Assembly (NCBI GenBank): GCA_037045155.1
Contig: JBAOIG010000005.1
Span: forward strand, 124,001-188,000
Length of the DNA stretch: 64,000 nt
Reading direction: 5' to 3'
Source: Thermomicrobiales bacterium
Lineage (GTDB): Bacteria > Chloroflexota > Chloroflexia > Thermomicrobiales > CFX8
Shown here piece by piece: positions 16,923 through 25,653 of this stretch; positions within the stretch are counted from its first letter, which is position 1; every line of letters begins with the position of its first letter. A program made the position numbers and the translations under genes. Under the pieces are notes generated by a model, which made no database searches, was not told the origin of the DNA, and saw only the letters and a program-made list of their open reading frames with translations.

Positions 16923-17696
16923 CTATCGACCGAGAGTACCTCCGACGAGTGCGCCCGAGAACGTGCAGAGGACGTTCACCACGTCGTTGGAAATCCCCGG
17001 CCATCCGCCGACAACGACCGTCGACTCACCGCAACGGTGGACCTTCGCCTCGGTCGGCTTCTCGCAGCGCGGGCACCAGCGGCGCTCCTGGACTAGCTCG
17101 CCAAGCACGCTATCCATCAGCGACCCAGCCATGCCGGCCAGGAGGACGACACCTCCATTGCGCCAGGCATGGGGCCATGTCTTGCTAACTGCAACAGTCG
17201 TTAGTCCGAGAAGTCCGGCCCCTGCCAGAGCGCCAGATAACCCGCGTGTTGTTACCCCGCCAGAAGTCCCAGCGACCACCGGCCTCCGCGAAACAATGAG
17301 GCGCGGTCGGGCTGACGAAGTCGCCCCGATTTCCGTTGCCCAGGTGTCGGCTGTTGCTGCCGCGAGAGACGCGGCTACCGTCAACAACGCCCGGCGGTCA
17401 CATGCCATCGCCGTGGCAGCCGCGACACCACCATTGGCGAGCACCTGTATCATGTCGCGCTGACCGCCCCTTGCGGCGATTTCCTGCTCTGGCGAAAGCC
17501 GCGAGAGCAGACTGGAAGACACGAAGAACGCTCCGAGCAACACCCCGCCGGGCCAGGATAGCCGGCCGAGAATCGACGTTCCCACGACGGTTGCCGTCAC
17601 AGCTCCGCTCGGCGCGAGGGCCCGTGCTCGCCAACCAGCCAGGCTAATGGCGGTGGACGCCATTCCGGCGATAGCCAGGCGCTTCCCTCGTGACAC
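16923..17696 (-). CDS. DUF92 / TIGR00297 family integral membrane protein
   Basis: A 257-aa multi-pass membrane protein with about six hydrophobic segments. GWRARALAPSGAVTATVVGTSILG, ATADTWATEIGATSSARPRLI and GMAGSLMDSVLGELVQERRWCPRC are the family hallmarks, and a CPRC...H-RCG cluster resembles a small metal knuckle. A plant member (VTE6) is a phytyl-phosphate kinase, so a polyprenyl or phytyl phosphate kinase role is possible but not shown. The GTG start at 17696 shares a base with the upstream stop (TAGTG), so translation is coupled to the 84-aa gene. It ends shortly before the convergent aroE stop. Confidence 0.85.
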   Translation of the reverse strand: MSRGKRLAIAGMASTAISLAGWRARALAPSGAVTATVVGTSILGRLSWPGGVLLGAFFVSSSLLSRLSPEQEIAARGGQRDMIQVLANGGVAAATAMACDRRALLTVAASLAAATADTWATEIGATSSARPRLIVSRRPVVAGTSGGVTTRGLSGALAGAGLLGLTTVAVSKTWPHAWRNGGVVLLAGMAGSLMDSVLGELVQERRWCPRCEKPTEAKVHRCGESTVVVGGWPGISNDVVNVLCTFSGALVGGTLGR

Positions 17697-17950
17697 TAGC
17701 GTCCCGGTCGAGGTCGCTGCATCAGCACATACTCGTCTACCCGCACCTCGAAGATCCAACCAGCGACTTCAGCAAGCGCGGGGCTACTCATCTCGGAATA
17801 ATGAATGATGACCGTCTGCCCCTCGACATCCTGCTCGTCGGTTGAGTTCAGCGCGAACGGGTGCCGGGGGCTGCCCACGACGACTCGCGGCCCGCCGACC
17901 CTTTCGACCGCCACCTGGATCAACCGCAACGCCTCGGCTTCAACCAGCAT
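17696..17950 (-). CDS. Uncharacterised 84-aa protein coupled to DUF92 gene
   Basis: A small soluble protein I do not recognise. AGGGGG lies four bases upstream of the ATG at 17950. The sequence begins MLVEAEALRLIQVAVERVGG and has a Val/Ile-rich beta pattern (TVIIHYSE, WIFEVRVDEYVLMQ), with no membrane segment or metal motif. The third codon positions are GC-rich, and the stop TAG overlaps the GTG of the DUF92 gene, both signs of a true gene. The WIFEVRVDEYVLM end resembles the YrhB/Imm-type small beta folds only vaguely. Confidence 0.65.
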   Translation of the reverse strand: MLVEAEALRLIQVAVERVGGPRVVVGSPRHPFALNSTDEQDVEGQTVIIHYSEMSSPALAEVAGWIFEVRVDEYVLMQRPRPGR

Positions 17951-17993
17951 CCCGCCCCCTTCATTCGCCTCTAGATGGCCCGAACGCCAATGC

Positions 17994-17999
17994 TATACT
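17994..17999 (+). promoter_or_regulatory. -10 box of tRNA-Lys
   Basis: TATACT ends six bases before the mature tRNA 5' end, so transcription would start at or near the tRNA itself. No clear -35 is seen 17 bp upstream. Confidence 0.5.
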
Positions 18000-18005
18000 T
18001 TCCGC

Positions 18006-18080
18006 GGCCCCGTAGCTCAGCGGCAGAGCAGTGGACTTTTAATCCATGGGTCCTGGGTTCGAATCCCAGCGGGGTCACCA
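18006..18080 (+). tRNA. tRNA-Lys (anticodon TTT)
   Basis: 75 nt including an encoded CCA end. The acceptor stem GGCCCCG pairs with CGGGGTC (one G-T), the D arm is GCTC...GAGC, the anticodon stem GTGGA/TCCAT encloses CTTTTAA with anticodon TTT, and the T arm is CTGGG TTCGAAT CCCAG. It reads AAA and AAG lysine codons. Confidence 0.98.
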
Positions 18081-18208
18081 GGGTCGCCGCTGGGAGCAAC
18101 CCGTATGGCTACTGCCGGCCATCCGGCGTGCGTCTGCTCTCTCATCCACGGGCTGCCTCCCGTGTCGGCCGCCAGCGATGTTGTACCGGATCGACCAGGG
18201 GAGGCGAC

Positions 18209-18607
18209 GTGGAGGTTTCCATCCAGATGATGATTGCCGATTATCTCCACGAGCTCGCCCGCTGGCGTGAGGCTCGCGCCGAGGAATATGACCGCGACGT
18301 GCGCAATCTGCGCTCCGCCGCCGGCCTCCAGGCATTCGCAATCTACATTCTTGATCTGCCCGACGACGATCCGCGACTCGTCGAGTTCGCTCGCCTCGCA
18401 ATGCACGGCGGTCGTTTCGACCCGGGCCAGCAGGCGCACTTCGCGATGGCTCGCTATCACTTTCATGAGGAGATTACGTCCCCATCCGCCTTCCTCGACC
18501 GGATTATCGAACTCCAGCGCGCTGATGTCGTGGAGGATGGCCACTTCGGTGGCCGGCTGCCAGACGGGGACGATCCCTGGAGCCAGCGGCCGGAAACGGG
18601 CGGCTGA
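18209..18607 (+). CDS. Uncharacterised 132-aa protein
   Basis: I do not recognise this gene. GTG 18209 is preceded by GGGGAGG at four to five bases, which fixes the start; longer in-frame starts would run through the tRNA. The sequence is mostly helical and charged (IADYLHELARWREARAEEYDRDVRNLRS), followed by FAIYILDLPDDDPRLVEFARLAMHGGRFDPG, with no membrane helix, cofactor motif or cysteine. It is soluble and probably an all-helical cytoplasmic protein. It stands alone between the tRNA and the Lrp gene. Confidence 0.7.
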   Translation: MEVSIQMMIADYLHELARWREARAEEYDRDVRNLRSAAGLQAFAIYILDLPDDDPRLVEFARLAMHGGRFDPGQQAHFAMARYHFHEEITSPSAFLDRIIELQRADVVEDGHFGGRLPDGDDPWSQRPETGG

Positions 18608-18740
18608 CCTGAGCTTCGTAACCCCCGCGCTGTCACCTTTGGCTATCCGCGCTACAATGGCCCGGATCAGCACGATCGTTTGAACGTCGCGGGTCGCCCG
18701 GATGTCCGTGGCGAGCCAGCGCATGTGAGGAGACACTTCG

Positions 18741-19259
18741 ATGGCACGACCGGTGGATATCCTCGACCGCGCCATCATCAAGCGATTACAGGATGACGGT
18801 CGGATGTCCAGCGCCGAAATCGCGCGACAACTGGGCGTCGCCGAGCGGACTGTGCGCGCTCGCATCGATCGGCTGGTCAGCGACAAGGTGATTCGGCTGG
18901 TTGCATCGATCGTCCCATCCACCGTCGGCTATGCCGTCACCGCCGACGTCTTTCTCGAGGTCGAAGCCGGCCGCATCCAGAGCGTCGCGTCCCTCATCGC
19001 GGCCAAGCCCGAGGTCGGCTACATCGGCTTGACGACAGGCGACCGCGATATCTCACTCCAGATTCACGCGGAGTCTGTCGAGAAGCTCTACGATTTCGTG
19101 ACCAAGGAGCTCGGCACAATCTCGGGGGTTGTCCGCACGAACACGTTCATCATTCCGAAGATTCTCAAGACACACTTTGACTTCGTCGGGCCGGGCATGC
19201 GCATCGATGAGGAATCGGAGCGCGAAGCAGACTTCGGGCCGCGCCGCATCGGCAGCTGA
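18741..19259 (+). CDS. Lrp/AsnC family transcriptional regulator
   Basis: A 172-aa DNA-binding protein. The N-terminal winged helix reads LDRAIIKRLQDDGRMSSAEIARQLGVAERTVRARIDRL (about residues 8-45), and the C-terminal ligand-binding RAM domain includes YIGLTTGDRDISLQIHAESVEKLYDFV. Such proteins sense amino acids and form octamers. RBS GGAG is eleven bases before the ATG. The M20 amidohydrolase gene follows after 30 bp on the same strand, so this is likely its local regulator. The C-terminal 20 residues are an acidic extension. Confidence 0.93.
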   Translation: MARPVDILDRAIIKRLQDDGRMSSAEIARQLGVAERTVRARIDRLVSDKVIRLVASIVPSTVGYAVTADVFLEVEAGRIQSVASLIAAKPEVGYIGLTTGDRDISLQIHAESVEKLYDFVTKELGTISGVVRTNTFIIPKILKTHFDFVGPGMRIDEESEREADFGPRRIGS

Positions 19260-19289
19260 TGACCCGGAAACAGAATGGGAGAGTAGAGT

Positions 19290-20561
19290 ATGTCGCTGTC
19301 AGAAACGATCACCGTCACACCGGAGCTCGACGCATGGCTGCGCGAGACACGACGCATGATCCACGTCAACCCCGAGTTGCTCTGCGAAGAGGTTGCCACC
19401 TCTGAGCTCGTCCAGAAGCATCTGAAAGAGGCCGGCGTCACGTTCCGTAAGGGAGTTGGCGGCGACGGCCGGCCACTCTACATGGACGCTGAAATGATCA
19501 AGCGTGCCCAGATCAAGACCTTCCCGATCACCGGCGGCACCGGCGTCCTCGCGGAGATCCGCGGCACACGCGGCGCTGGCCCTGGCAAGTGCGTGCTCTT
19601 GCGCGCCGATATGGACGCGCTGCCGATGGACGAGATCAACGACGTTGAGTACAAGTCGCGCAACCCCGGCAAGATGCACGCATGCGGCCACGACTGCCAC
19701 ACGACCATCCTGATGGGCGTCGCAGAGATCCTCCAGAATATGAGCCACCTCTTCGATGGCACCGTCAAGCTCATGTTCCAGCCCGGGGAAGAGGGCGCTG
19801 GCGGCGCGGTCGCAATGATCCACGACGGCATCCTCGACAACCCGCCAGTGGATGCTGCGTTCGCGCTTCACGTGTCGACTGAGCACCCGGCCGGCCACGT
19901 GTCAACCGGCCCTGGGCCACACGCCGCAGCCGCCGATACCATCGAGATCAACGTCACGGGCAAGGGTGGGCATGCCGCCTTCCCACACACCACCATCGAT
20001 GCCACCTACGTTGCCGCCCAGATCCTCATCGCGCTCCAGTCGATCGTCAGCCGAGAGGTGAATCCCATCGACACCGCGGTAGTGACAATCAGCACCCTCC
20101 ACGCCGGAACCGCTAGCAACGTCATCCCCCAGACAGCGCAACTCACCGGCACCGTGCGAACATACAACCCGGAGATCCGCGACCTCATCCAGCAGCGCAT
20201 GAACGAGATGGTGCCAGCTATCGCCGCGGCCCACCGCGCCGAAGCCGAGCTGATCTATTTGCGCGGCTATCCTGCCATGGTCAACGACCCGGCTATGACG
20301 CAGTTGGCGACCGACACATGCGTCGAGCTACTGGGCGCTGACCATGTTCATCACGGCGCGCCGATCATGGCCGGCGAGGACTTCGCCTACGTCCTCGAAC
20401 GCGCCCCGGGCTGCATGGTCTCACTCGGCGTTCGTAACGACGAGAAGGGCATGATCTACCCGCCGCATCATCCCCGCTTCGACGCCGACGAAGACGCTCT
20501 CGCTGTCGGCGTCCGCGTGCTCTCGGCCATCGCTCTGCGGTACCTCGGCGCGGACATCTAG
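19290..20561 (+). CDS. M20 family amidohydrolase (aminoacylase/hippurate hydrolase type)
   Basis: A 423-aa dinuclear metal hydrolase releasing an amino acid from N-acyl or related amides. Metal and catalytic motifs are LLRADMDALPMDE, HACGHDCHTTILMGVAE, and FQPGEEGAGGAVAMI with the general-base Glu. The dimerisation domain begins near GKGGHAAFPHTTIDATYVAAQILIALQ, and HHGAPIMAGEDFAYVLERAPG supplies the last metal ligands. The subfamily is IAA-amino-acid/hippurate hydrolases. It is most likely controlled by the upstream Lrp regulator. A palindromic hairpin follows the stop. Confidence 0.94.
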   Translation: MSLSETITVTPELDAWLRETRRMIHVNPELLCEEVATSELVQKHLKEAGVTFRKGVGGDGRPLYMDAEMIKRAQIKTFPITGGTGVLAEIRGTRGAGPGKCVLLRADMDALPMDEINDVEYKSRNPGKMHACGHDCHTTILMGVAEILQNMSHLFDGTVKLMFQPGEEGAGGAVAMIHDGILDNPPVDAAFALHVSTEHPAGHVSTGPGPHAAAADTIEINVTGKGGHAAFPHTTIDATYVAAQILIALQSIVSREVNPIDTAVVTISTLHAGTASNVIPQTAQLTGTVRTYNPEIRDLIQQRMNEMVPAIAAAHRAEAELIYLRGYPAMVNDPAMTQLATDTCVELLGADHVHHGAPIMAGEDFAYVLERAPGCMVSLGVRNDEKGMIYPPHHPRFDADEDALAVGVRVLSAIALRYLGADI

Positions 20562-20572
20562 CAGCGCAATTT

Positions 20573-20613
20573 GCTGGGCTGGGCGTGACCTTCCTGGCCA
20601 CGCCCAGCCCAGC
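20573..20613 (+). terminator. Hairpin terminator after M20 gene
   Basis: A 15-bp perfect stem (20573-20587 with 20599-20613) has an 11-nt loop. There is no T-run, but it lies 11 bp after the stop codon. Confidence 0.6.
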
Positions 20614-20758
20614 CGCCTCCATTCAAGCCACCGTGCGACCGAATAGGTTAAGATCAAGCGCTGATATGTGCTTGTCGCTGCGCAGGCCGGGCGCCGACCA
20701 TGCCCGACCCCGTCACTGCACCCGGACAGCCGCGTGACTGGCAGAACGGAGTCTTGCC

Positions 20759-21313
20759 GTGCTGCTCTACTTCGCCATCGCCCTTGTTGGGGCGCTTTTT
20801 CTGATCGGGTCAGTCATGCTCGGCGAGGTATTCGACTTCTCCGGAGATCACCCCGACAGCTTCGATGGTGACGCCCACCCACTCTCTGGCAAGACGATTG
20901 CCGTCGCATTGACCGCATTCGGCGCCACCGGCATGATCACGACTCAGTACGGCTGGAGCCCACTGATGAGCGCGCTCACCAGCGCCATCGCCGCGCTCTT
21001 CCTCGGCGCTATCGCCTGGTGGGTCATCAACTCGCTCTATCGAGCCACAGCGTCGACCGACGTCAATATGGCCTCCCTCGTCGGACGACGCGGCCAGGTC
21101 ACGATCGGGATCCCGGTCGGCGATGTCGGCGAGGTGCTCGTGACCGCAGCCGATAGCACCCGCCAGCTGATCGCCCGCACGAGCGACGGGTCCGCGATCC
21201 CCGTCGGCATCAGTGTCCGAGTCATTGAGACACTCGGCAGCTCCGTCCTTGTCGAACGCATCGAACCGGCGGCTGCACCAGCGGACGCCACCAGCGAAAG
21301 CAGGAGCAGCTAG
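20759..21313 (+). CDS. NfeD-like membrane protein, flotillin partner
   Basis: A 184-aa protein with three hydrophobic segments (about residues 2-20, 48-65, 72-92), then a soluble OB-fold-like C-terminus (NMASLVGRRGQVTIGIPVGDVGEVLVTAADSTRQLIARTSDGSAIPVG). This NfeD architecture nearly always partners a flotillin, and the flotillin gene starts directly after the stop. GTG 20759 is the likely start; a TTG at 20755 is possible. The pair organises membrane microdomains. The acidic loop DFSGDHPDSFDGD between helices 1 and 2 is unusual. Confidence 0.85.
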   Translation: MLLYFAIALVGALFLIGSVMLGEVFDFSGDHPDSFDGDAHPLSGKTIAVALTAFGATGMITTQYGWSPLMSALTSAIAALFLGAIAWWVINSLYRATASTDVNMASLVGRRGQVTIGIPVGDVGEVLVTAADSTRQLIARTSDGSAIPVGISVRVIETLGSSVLVERIEPAAAPADATSESRSS

Positions 21314-22933
21314 ATGGACTACATCGTCGTGACGCTCGGCGTCCTCTTCGTTCTTGCCGCGCTGGCCGGCCTGGTCGCGCTGGTCAACACCAACATCATC
21401 AAGGTTCCGCCAAGCACCGTCGCCATCTTCTCCGGCCGCAAACGCATCATCGACAATCCGGAGACCGGGGAGCGACAGACGGTCGGCTACCGCATTATCA
21501 AGGGTGGCTCGAGTGTTCGAATCCCGATCCTTGAACGGGTGGATTACCTCTCCCTCAACGTCATCACCATTCCGCTGAAGATCCAGTCCGCATACACCAA
21601 GGAGGGCGTGCCGGTCGCAGTCGACGCCGTCGCGAACGTCAAGGTCGGCTCCGACGATTATTCGATTGGCAACGCCATTGAGCGCTTCCTCAGCATGGAT
21701 CCCGATCAGATTCGCAACGTCATCTTCCAGACGATGGAGGGCCATCTTCGCTCCATCCTTGGCACGCTCACCGTCGAAGAGATCAACACCGACCGGCAGG
21801 CTTTCGCCCAGCGAATGACGGCGGAATCCGCGCAAGACCTTCGTCGGATGGGTATCGATATCGACGTACTGACCATTCAGCAGATCAGTGACCCGAATGG
21901 ATATCTGGACGCGCTCGGCCAGCGGCGCACCGCCGAGGTCAAGCGCGACGCCGAGATCGGCCGGGCCGAAGCCGAACGCGACGCTCGCACTCGTTCCGCG
22001 CTGGCGATGCAGGCCGCCGCAACCGCCGAGGCCCAGGCCGACGCGCAGATCTCGTCCGCTCAGCGGGATACCAATGTCGCCAAGGCCGGCTTCGACGCCT
22101 CCGTCCAGGCGGAACGCTCGAAAGCATCACAGGCCGGCCCGCGCGCCGAAGCAGAGGCGCAGCGCGAAGTCGTCATCGCCCAGCAGCAGGTCGAGCTGGC
22201 TCGCACCGAGGCGTCCATCGCGGTTCAGGAGATGGAAGTCAAGCGCAAAGAGCGCGAGCTGGAAGCGACGGTCCTCAAGCAGGCCGACGCTGAGCGCCAG
22301 GCCACCATCGTCACAGCTGAGGGCGCGAAGCAGGCCGCCATTCTGCAGGCGGAGGGCGATCGCCAGGCGACAGTCACCCGCGCAGAGGCACAATCGCGCG
22401 AGCGCGAACTGCTCGGCGCTGGCGAAGCGTCCCGCATTCGTCAGGAAGGCATCGCTGATGCCGACGCCAAGAAGGCGTTGGCGGAAGCGCTGCAAGCCGA
22501 GCTAACGGCCGCGGCTGAAGGTGCCCGTGCCAAGCTGCTGGCCGAGGCCGAAGGCCGCCGGGCGGCCCTTTTCGCCGAGGCCGACGGCAAACGCCAGATG
22601 GCCGAGGCGCTCAACGCCTACGAGGCGCGAGCGATGCAGCTCCTGATGTATCAGACCTTCGTCGAACAGTTGCCGAAGATCGTCGAGGCTGCGGCTTTGC
22701 CACTCTCGACCATCGATCGTGTCGTCATGATCGACAGCGGCAACGGCGCGAGCGATGGAGGCGGCGCGATCGGTCGCTACGCCAACGAGCTCCCATTGAT
22801 CGTCGAACGGATGACTGAGAGCTTTGCCGCCGTCACCGGCGTCGACCTCAAGCAGGCATTCGCCGATCGTGTCGGAGGCGGCCCTCCCGCATCCGCCCGA
22901 ACGATCATCGATCCCACCGACGACGAGAAGTAA
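21314..22933 (+). CDS. Flotillin-like SPFH/band 7 protein
   Basis: A 539-aa membrane scaffold. One N-terminal helix (about residues 4-24) is followed by the SPFH domain, with IKVPPSTVAIFSGRKRI, YRIIKGGSSVRIPILERVDYLSLNVITIPLK and FAQRMTAESAQDLRRMGIDIDVLTIQQISD (to about residue 190). A long coiled coil rich in Ala/Glu/Arg repeats spans about 195-420 (AEAQADAQ, EGAKQAAILQAEGDRQA). The C-terminal region, with MLMYQTFVEQLPKIVEAAALPLSTIDRVVMIDSG, is the flotillin oligomerisation end. It follows the NfeD-like gene with no gap. Confidence 0.93.
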   Translation: MDYIVVTLGVLFVLAALAGLVALVNTNIIKVPPSTVAIFSGRKRIIDNPETGERQTVGYRIIKGGSSVRIPILERVDYLSLNVITIPLKIQSAYTKEGVPVAVDAVANVKVGSDDYSIGNAIERFLSMDPDQIRNVIFQTMEGHLRSILGTLTVEEINTDRQAFAQRMTAESAQDLRRMGIDIDVLTIQQISDPNGYLDALGQRRTAEVKRDAEIGRAEAERDARTRSALAMQAAATAEAQADAQISSAQRDTNVAKAGFDASVQAERSKASQAGPRAEAEAQREVVIAQQQVELARTEASIAVQEMEVKRKERELEATVLKQADAERQATIVTAEGAKQAAILQAEGDRQATVTRAEAQSRERELLGAGEASRIRQEGIADADAKKALAEALQAELTAAAEGARAKLLAEAEGRRAALFAEADGKRQMAEALNAYEARAMQLLMYQTFVEQLPKIVEAAALPLSTIDRVVMIDSGNGASDGGGAIGRYANELPLIVERMTESFAAVTGVDLKQAFADRVGGGPPASARTIIDPTDDEK

Positions 22934-22942
22934 GACATCGAT

Positions 22943-22990
22943 CCCACCGCGGCTATCAGCCCCTGGTCAGGGGACAATAGCCGCGATGGG
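22943..22990. terminator. Branched hairpin between flotillin and RidA genes
   Basis: CGCGGCTAT (22948-22956) pairs with ATAGCCGCG (22977-22985), enclosing a second stem CCCCTG/CAGGGG (22960-22965 with 22968-22973). CCCA/TGGG extends the outer stem. It lies between convergent genes and likely terminates both. Confidence 0.6.
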
Positions 22991-23020
22991 GTCAGTCCTC
23001 GCAACCGGTGACTGAGTCGT

Positions 23021-23479
23021 CTATTCGACTTCGAGAATCACTTCGATCTCCACCGGGATATTCCCGGGAAGCCCAGCCATCCCGACCGCCGAGCGGGCGT
23101 GCCGGCCGGCGTCGCCGAAGACCTCAACCATCAGGTCCGAGAATCCATTCATAACCTTCGGCTGATCCCCGAATCCCGGCGCGCAGTTCACCATCCCCAG
23201 CACCTTGACCACTCGCCGCACGCGATCGAGATCTCCCAGCGCGTCCTTCGCGGTCGCAAGCAGATTCAGGCCGGCGATACGCGCCGCCTGATATCCCTCA
23301 TCAATCGACACATCCGTTGGAACCTGCCCGACGAAGGCGTACTCACCATCCCGCGATGGCCCGGTGCCGGAGAGATAGAGCAGATTTCCCGTCTGGACAT
23401 ACCGGACGTAGTTTGCGACCGGCGACGGACCCTTCGGTAACGTGATGCCCAATTCCTCAAGCCGCTGCTCGATGACCAC
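23021..23479 (-). CDS. RidA/YjgF family protein without the catalytic arginine
   Basis: A 152-aa member of the YjgF/YER057c/UK114 fold. GTG 23479 is chosen because AGGAG stands five bases upstream; a TTG at 23509 would add ten residues. Conserved stretches are YVQTGNLLYLSGTGPSRDG, RIAGLNLLATAKDALGDLDRV and MNGFSDLMVEVFGDAGRHARSAVGMAGLPGNIPVEIEVILEVE. E. coli RidA has ARLPKD with the Arg that deaminates 2-aminoacrylate; here it is AGLPGN, so canonical imine deaminase activity is unlikely. The true role is unknown. Confidence 0.9.
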   Translation of the reverse strand: MVIEQRLEELGITLPKGPSPVANYVRYVQTGNLLYLSGTGPSRDGEYAFVGQVPTDVSIDEGYQAARIAGLNLLATAKDALGDLDRVRRVVKVLGMVNCAPGFGDQPKVMNGFSDLMVEVFGDAGRHARSAVGMAGLPGNIPVEIEVILEVE

Positions 23480-23621
23480 ACTCGCTCCTGACCGTGCTCG
23501 TTCCGACAATCGACAGTGATATCTTCGCCGACGCTAGGTATCCTTGGCAATCGTCTTGCGTGTTGCTCGTGAGGCAGGTGCTGTCTACGGGCAGCCGCGA
23601 ATGGATTCGGGATTGAGGACA

Positions 23622-24434
23622 ATGGACAACAACCTGCGTCGCGAACGCCGAGCCCCCAACCGAGGCCTGTATCCCGAAGTCGGCTCGGCGCGTCCGCTCA
23701 TCATCATTCCTACCTACAACGAGCGTGACAACATCAGCGAGATCCTGCCTCAGATCCTCCATTACCCTCAATTTCAGGTGCTGGTCGTCGATGACAATTC
23801 ATCCGACGGCACCGCCGATAGCGTTCGCGCAGCGATGCTCGATTTTCCCGATCGGATCCACCTCATCGAGCGCGAAGGCAAGCTCGGTCTTGGCACTGCC
23901 TACATCGCAGGGTTCCACTGGGCCCTCGCCCGCGAGTACACGCACATCTTCGAGATGGACGCCGACTTCTCGCACCATCCTGCCGCGCTGCCTCGGATGC
24001 TTCATGCCAGCCGGCAGGCCGATCTCGTAATCGGCTCTCGCTATGTGCCTGGCGGGCGCACCGTGAATTGGTCGCCCGTTCGTAAGGTTATCTCCCGCGG
24101 CGGCTCGCTCTACGCGCGCACCATCCTCGGGCTGCCCATCCGGGATCTGACCGGCGGGTTCAAATGCTTCCGCCGCCACGTCCTCGAATCCATCGACCTC
24201 GACAGCGTCGAATCAACCGGATACGCGTTCCAGATTGAGTTGACCTATCGTGCCGCGCTGGCCGGTGCGACGATTGTCGAGATTCCGATCACCTTCTCCG
24301 AACGTCTCCACGGGACATCCAAGATGAGCTCAACGATCTTCTTTGAGGCAATGTATCGGGTGCTGCAGCTTCGCCTTGAGGCTGGAAGTGGCTGGGCTAC
24401 CGGCGCCGACACTCTCGGCGTCCCGGTGGATTGA
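23622..24434 (+). CDS. Polyprenol monophosphomannose synthase (GT2, DPM1-like)
   Basis: A 270-aa GT-A glycosyltransferase transferring mannose from GDP-mannose to a polyprenyl phosphate on the cytoplasmic face. Motifs are LIIIPTYNERDNI, VLVVDDNSSDGTADSV, MDADFSHHPAALPRM (metal-binding DxD region), VIGSRYVPGGRTVNW and GGFKCFRRHVLESIDL. There are no C-terminal membrane helices, as in soluble Ppm1/DPM1 catalytic units. ATG 23622 follows GAGGA closely; an in-frame ATG at 23601 would add seven residues. It could supply mannose for protein or lipoglycan mannosylation. Confidence 0.9.
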   Translation: MDNNLRRERRAPNRGLYPEVGSARPLIIIPTYNERDNISEILPQILHYPQFQVLVVDDNSSDGTADSVRAAMLDFPDRIHLIEREGKLGLGTAYIAGFHWALAREYTHIFEMDADFSHHPAALPRMLHASRQADLVIGSRYVPGGRTVNWSPVRKVISRGGSLYARTILGLPIRDLTGGFKCFRRHVLESIDLDSVESTGYAFQIELTYRAALAGATIVEIPITFSERLHGTSKMSSTIFFEAMYRVLQLRLEAGSGWATGADTLGVPVD

Positions 24435-24584
24435 TGTCTCGCGATCTCGAACCCGGGTAGCACTCGGGGTCTGCTTAGCGGAAACTCCACGCTGGAGACC
24501 TCGCGCATCGACGGTGAGATCGACAACCTCGACACGCACTATGCGAACGCGCTCGCCCAGAACAATCACACGGATGAGGTTCGG

Positions 24585-25550
24585 TCAGGACTGCTGCGTG
24601 TCCTTGGGATCGAGCGCGTCACGCAACCCATCGCCGAGGAAGGTGAAGGCGAGCATGATCCCGGCGATCAGCAACGACGGCATGAGCACGAATTCTGATC
24701 GACCGAGGATAGCCGGGAAGCTGTCGTAGACCATCTGTCCCCAACTCGCCACGGTCGGCTGAACGCCCAGCCCGAGGAAGCTCAGCGATGCCTCGGCAAG
24801 CACGTAGGCGGGAATCTCGAACGCGATCGCCACGACTAGCGGCGCGAGGCTGTTCGGCAGGATGTGCTTGAGGATGATCCGCGAGGGCGGCGCGCCGATC
24901 GCCCGTGACGCTTCGACATACTCCCGTTGCTTGACCGTCAGTACCTGGCCACGGACGAGACGCGCCATATCGGTCCAGCCAACGATGGCGAACGCGGTGA
25001 ACAGCATCACCAGCCCGCCCATGAGATGTCCAAACCAGCTATCACGCAAAATGGTCGCCAGGACGATGAAGAAGAGGAAGGCGGGAAACGCGTAGACGGC
25101 GTCGACCATCCGCATCAGCAGATCGTCGACCCAGCCGCCTGCCCAGCCGGCGGTCAGGCCAACCAGAGCGCCGATCACGGTGACGATTGCGGCCGGCACC
25201 AGTCCAACCGCCAGGCTGACCCGCGCGCCGTAGATGAGCCGACTCAACACATCGCGCGCCAGCATGTCAGTGCCGAGCAGGTAGCGCGGGTCGTTCCCCG
25301 CCGCCCAGAAGGGAGGCGAGAAGGGCAAAGCCGTAGGGGACGCGGAGTTCGGGTCGTGGGGCGCCAGGAGCGGCGCGAACAGCGCGACCAGCCCCAGTGC
25401 CACGATGAAGACGACACTGGCAACGGCGGCTTTGTTCCGGCGTAGCCGCTTCCAGGCGTCCGACCAGAGCCCTCGCTGTGACGATCGTACATCGCCCCTG
25501 GCCCCGATCCGTTCGTGCTCGTCAATATCGGCGTTTCGAGCACCCGCCAT
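24585..25550 (-). CDS. Peptide ABC transporter permease (OppC/DppC family)
   Basis: A 321-aa membrane subunit with about six helices after a polar N-terminus. LLGTDMLARDVLSRLIYGARVSLAVGL is the DppC signature, and the EAA loop that contacts the ATPase reads EYVEASRAIGAPPSRIILKHILPNSL. It ends with FTFLGDGLRDALDPKD. It is third in a minus-strand set (lipoprotein, OppB, OppC). No ATPase gene follows; the next gene is on the other strand. The ATPases must come from another locus. Confidence 0.93.
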   Translation of the reverse strand: MAGARNADIDEHERIGARGDVRSSQRGLWSDAWKRLRRNKAAVASVVFIVALGLVALFAPLLAPHDPNSASPTALPFSPPFWAAGNDPRYLLGTDMLARDVLSRLIYGARVSLAVGLVPAAIVTVIGALVGLTAGWAGGWVDDLLMRMVDAVYAFPAFLFFIVLATILRDSWFGHLMGGLVMLFTAFAIVGWTDMARLVRGQVLTVKQREYVEASRAIGAPPSRIILKHILPNSLAPLVVAIAFEIPAYVLAEASLSFLGLGVQPTVASWGQMVYDSFPAILGRSEFVLMPSLLIAGIMLAFTFLGDGLRDALDPKDTQQS

Positions 25551-25653
25551 TCGCTAGACCCTTTCTCGTCGGACCCCACATGATCCCTCGCGCCCCACGC
25601 CGTCCCGTCATCAAACACCGATCGACGCGCGTCAGCCGGAAATTGATATGCAT

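Noticed and set aside
17975..18208. Extending the 132-aa gene upstream through the tRNA
   Set aside because: The frame crosses a mature tRNA-Lys gene; the GTG at 18209 has a strong ribosome site.
20810..21835. A 341-codon minus-strand frame opposite the NfeD and flotillin genes
   Set aside because: Asp/Arg-rich translation without any domain, fully antisense to two recognised genes.
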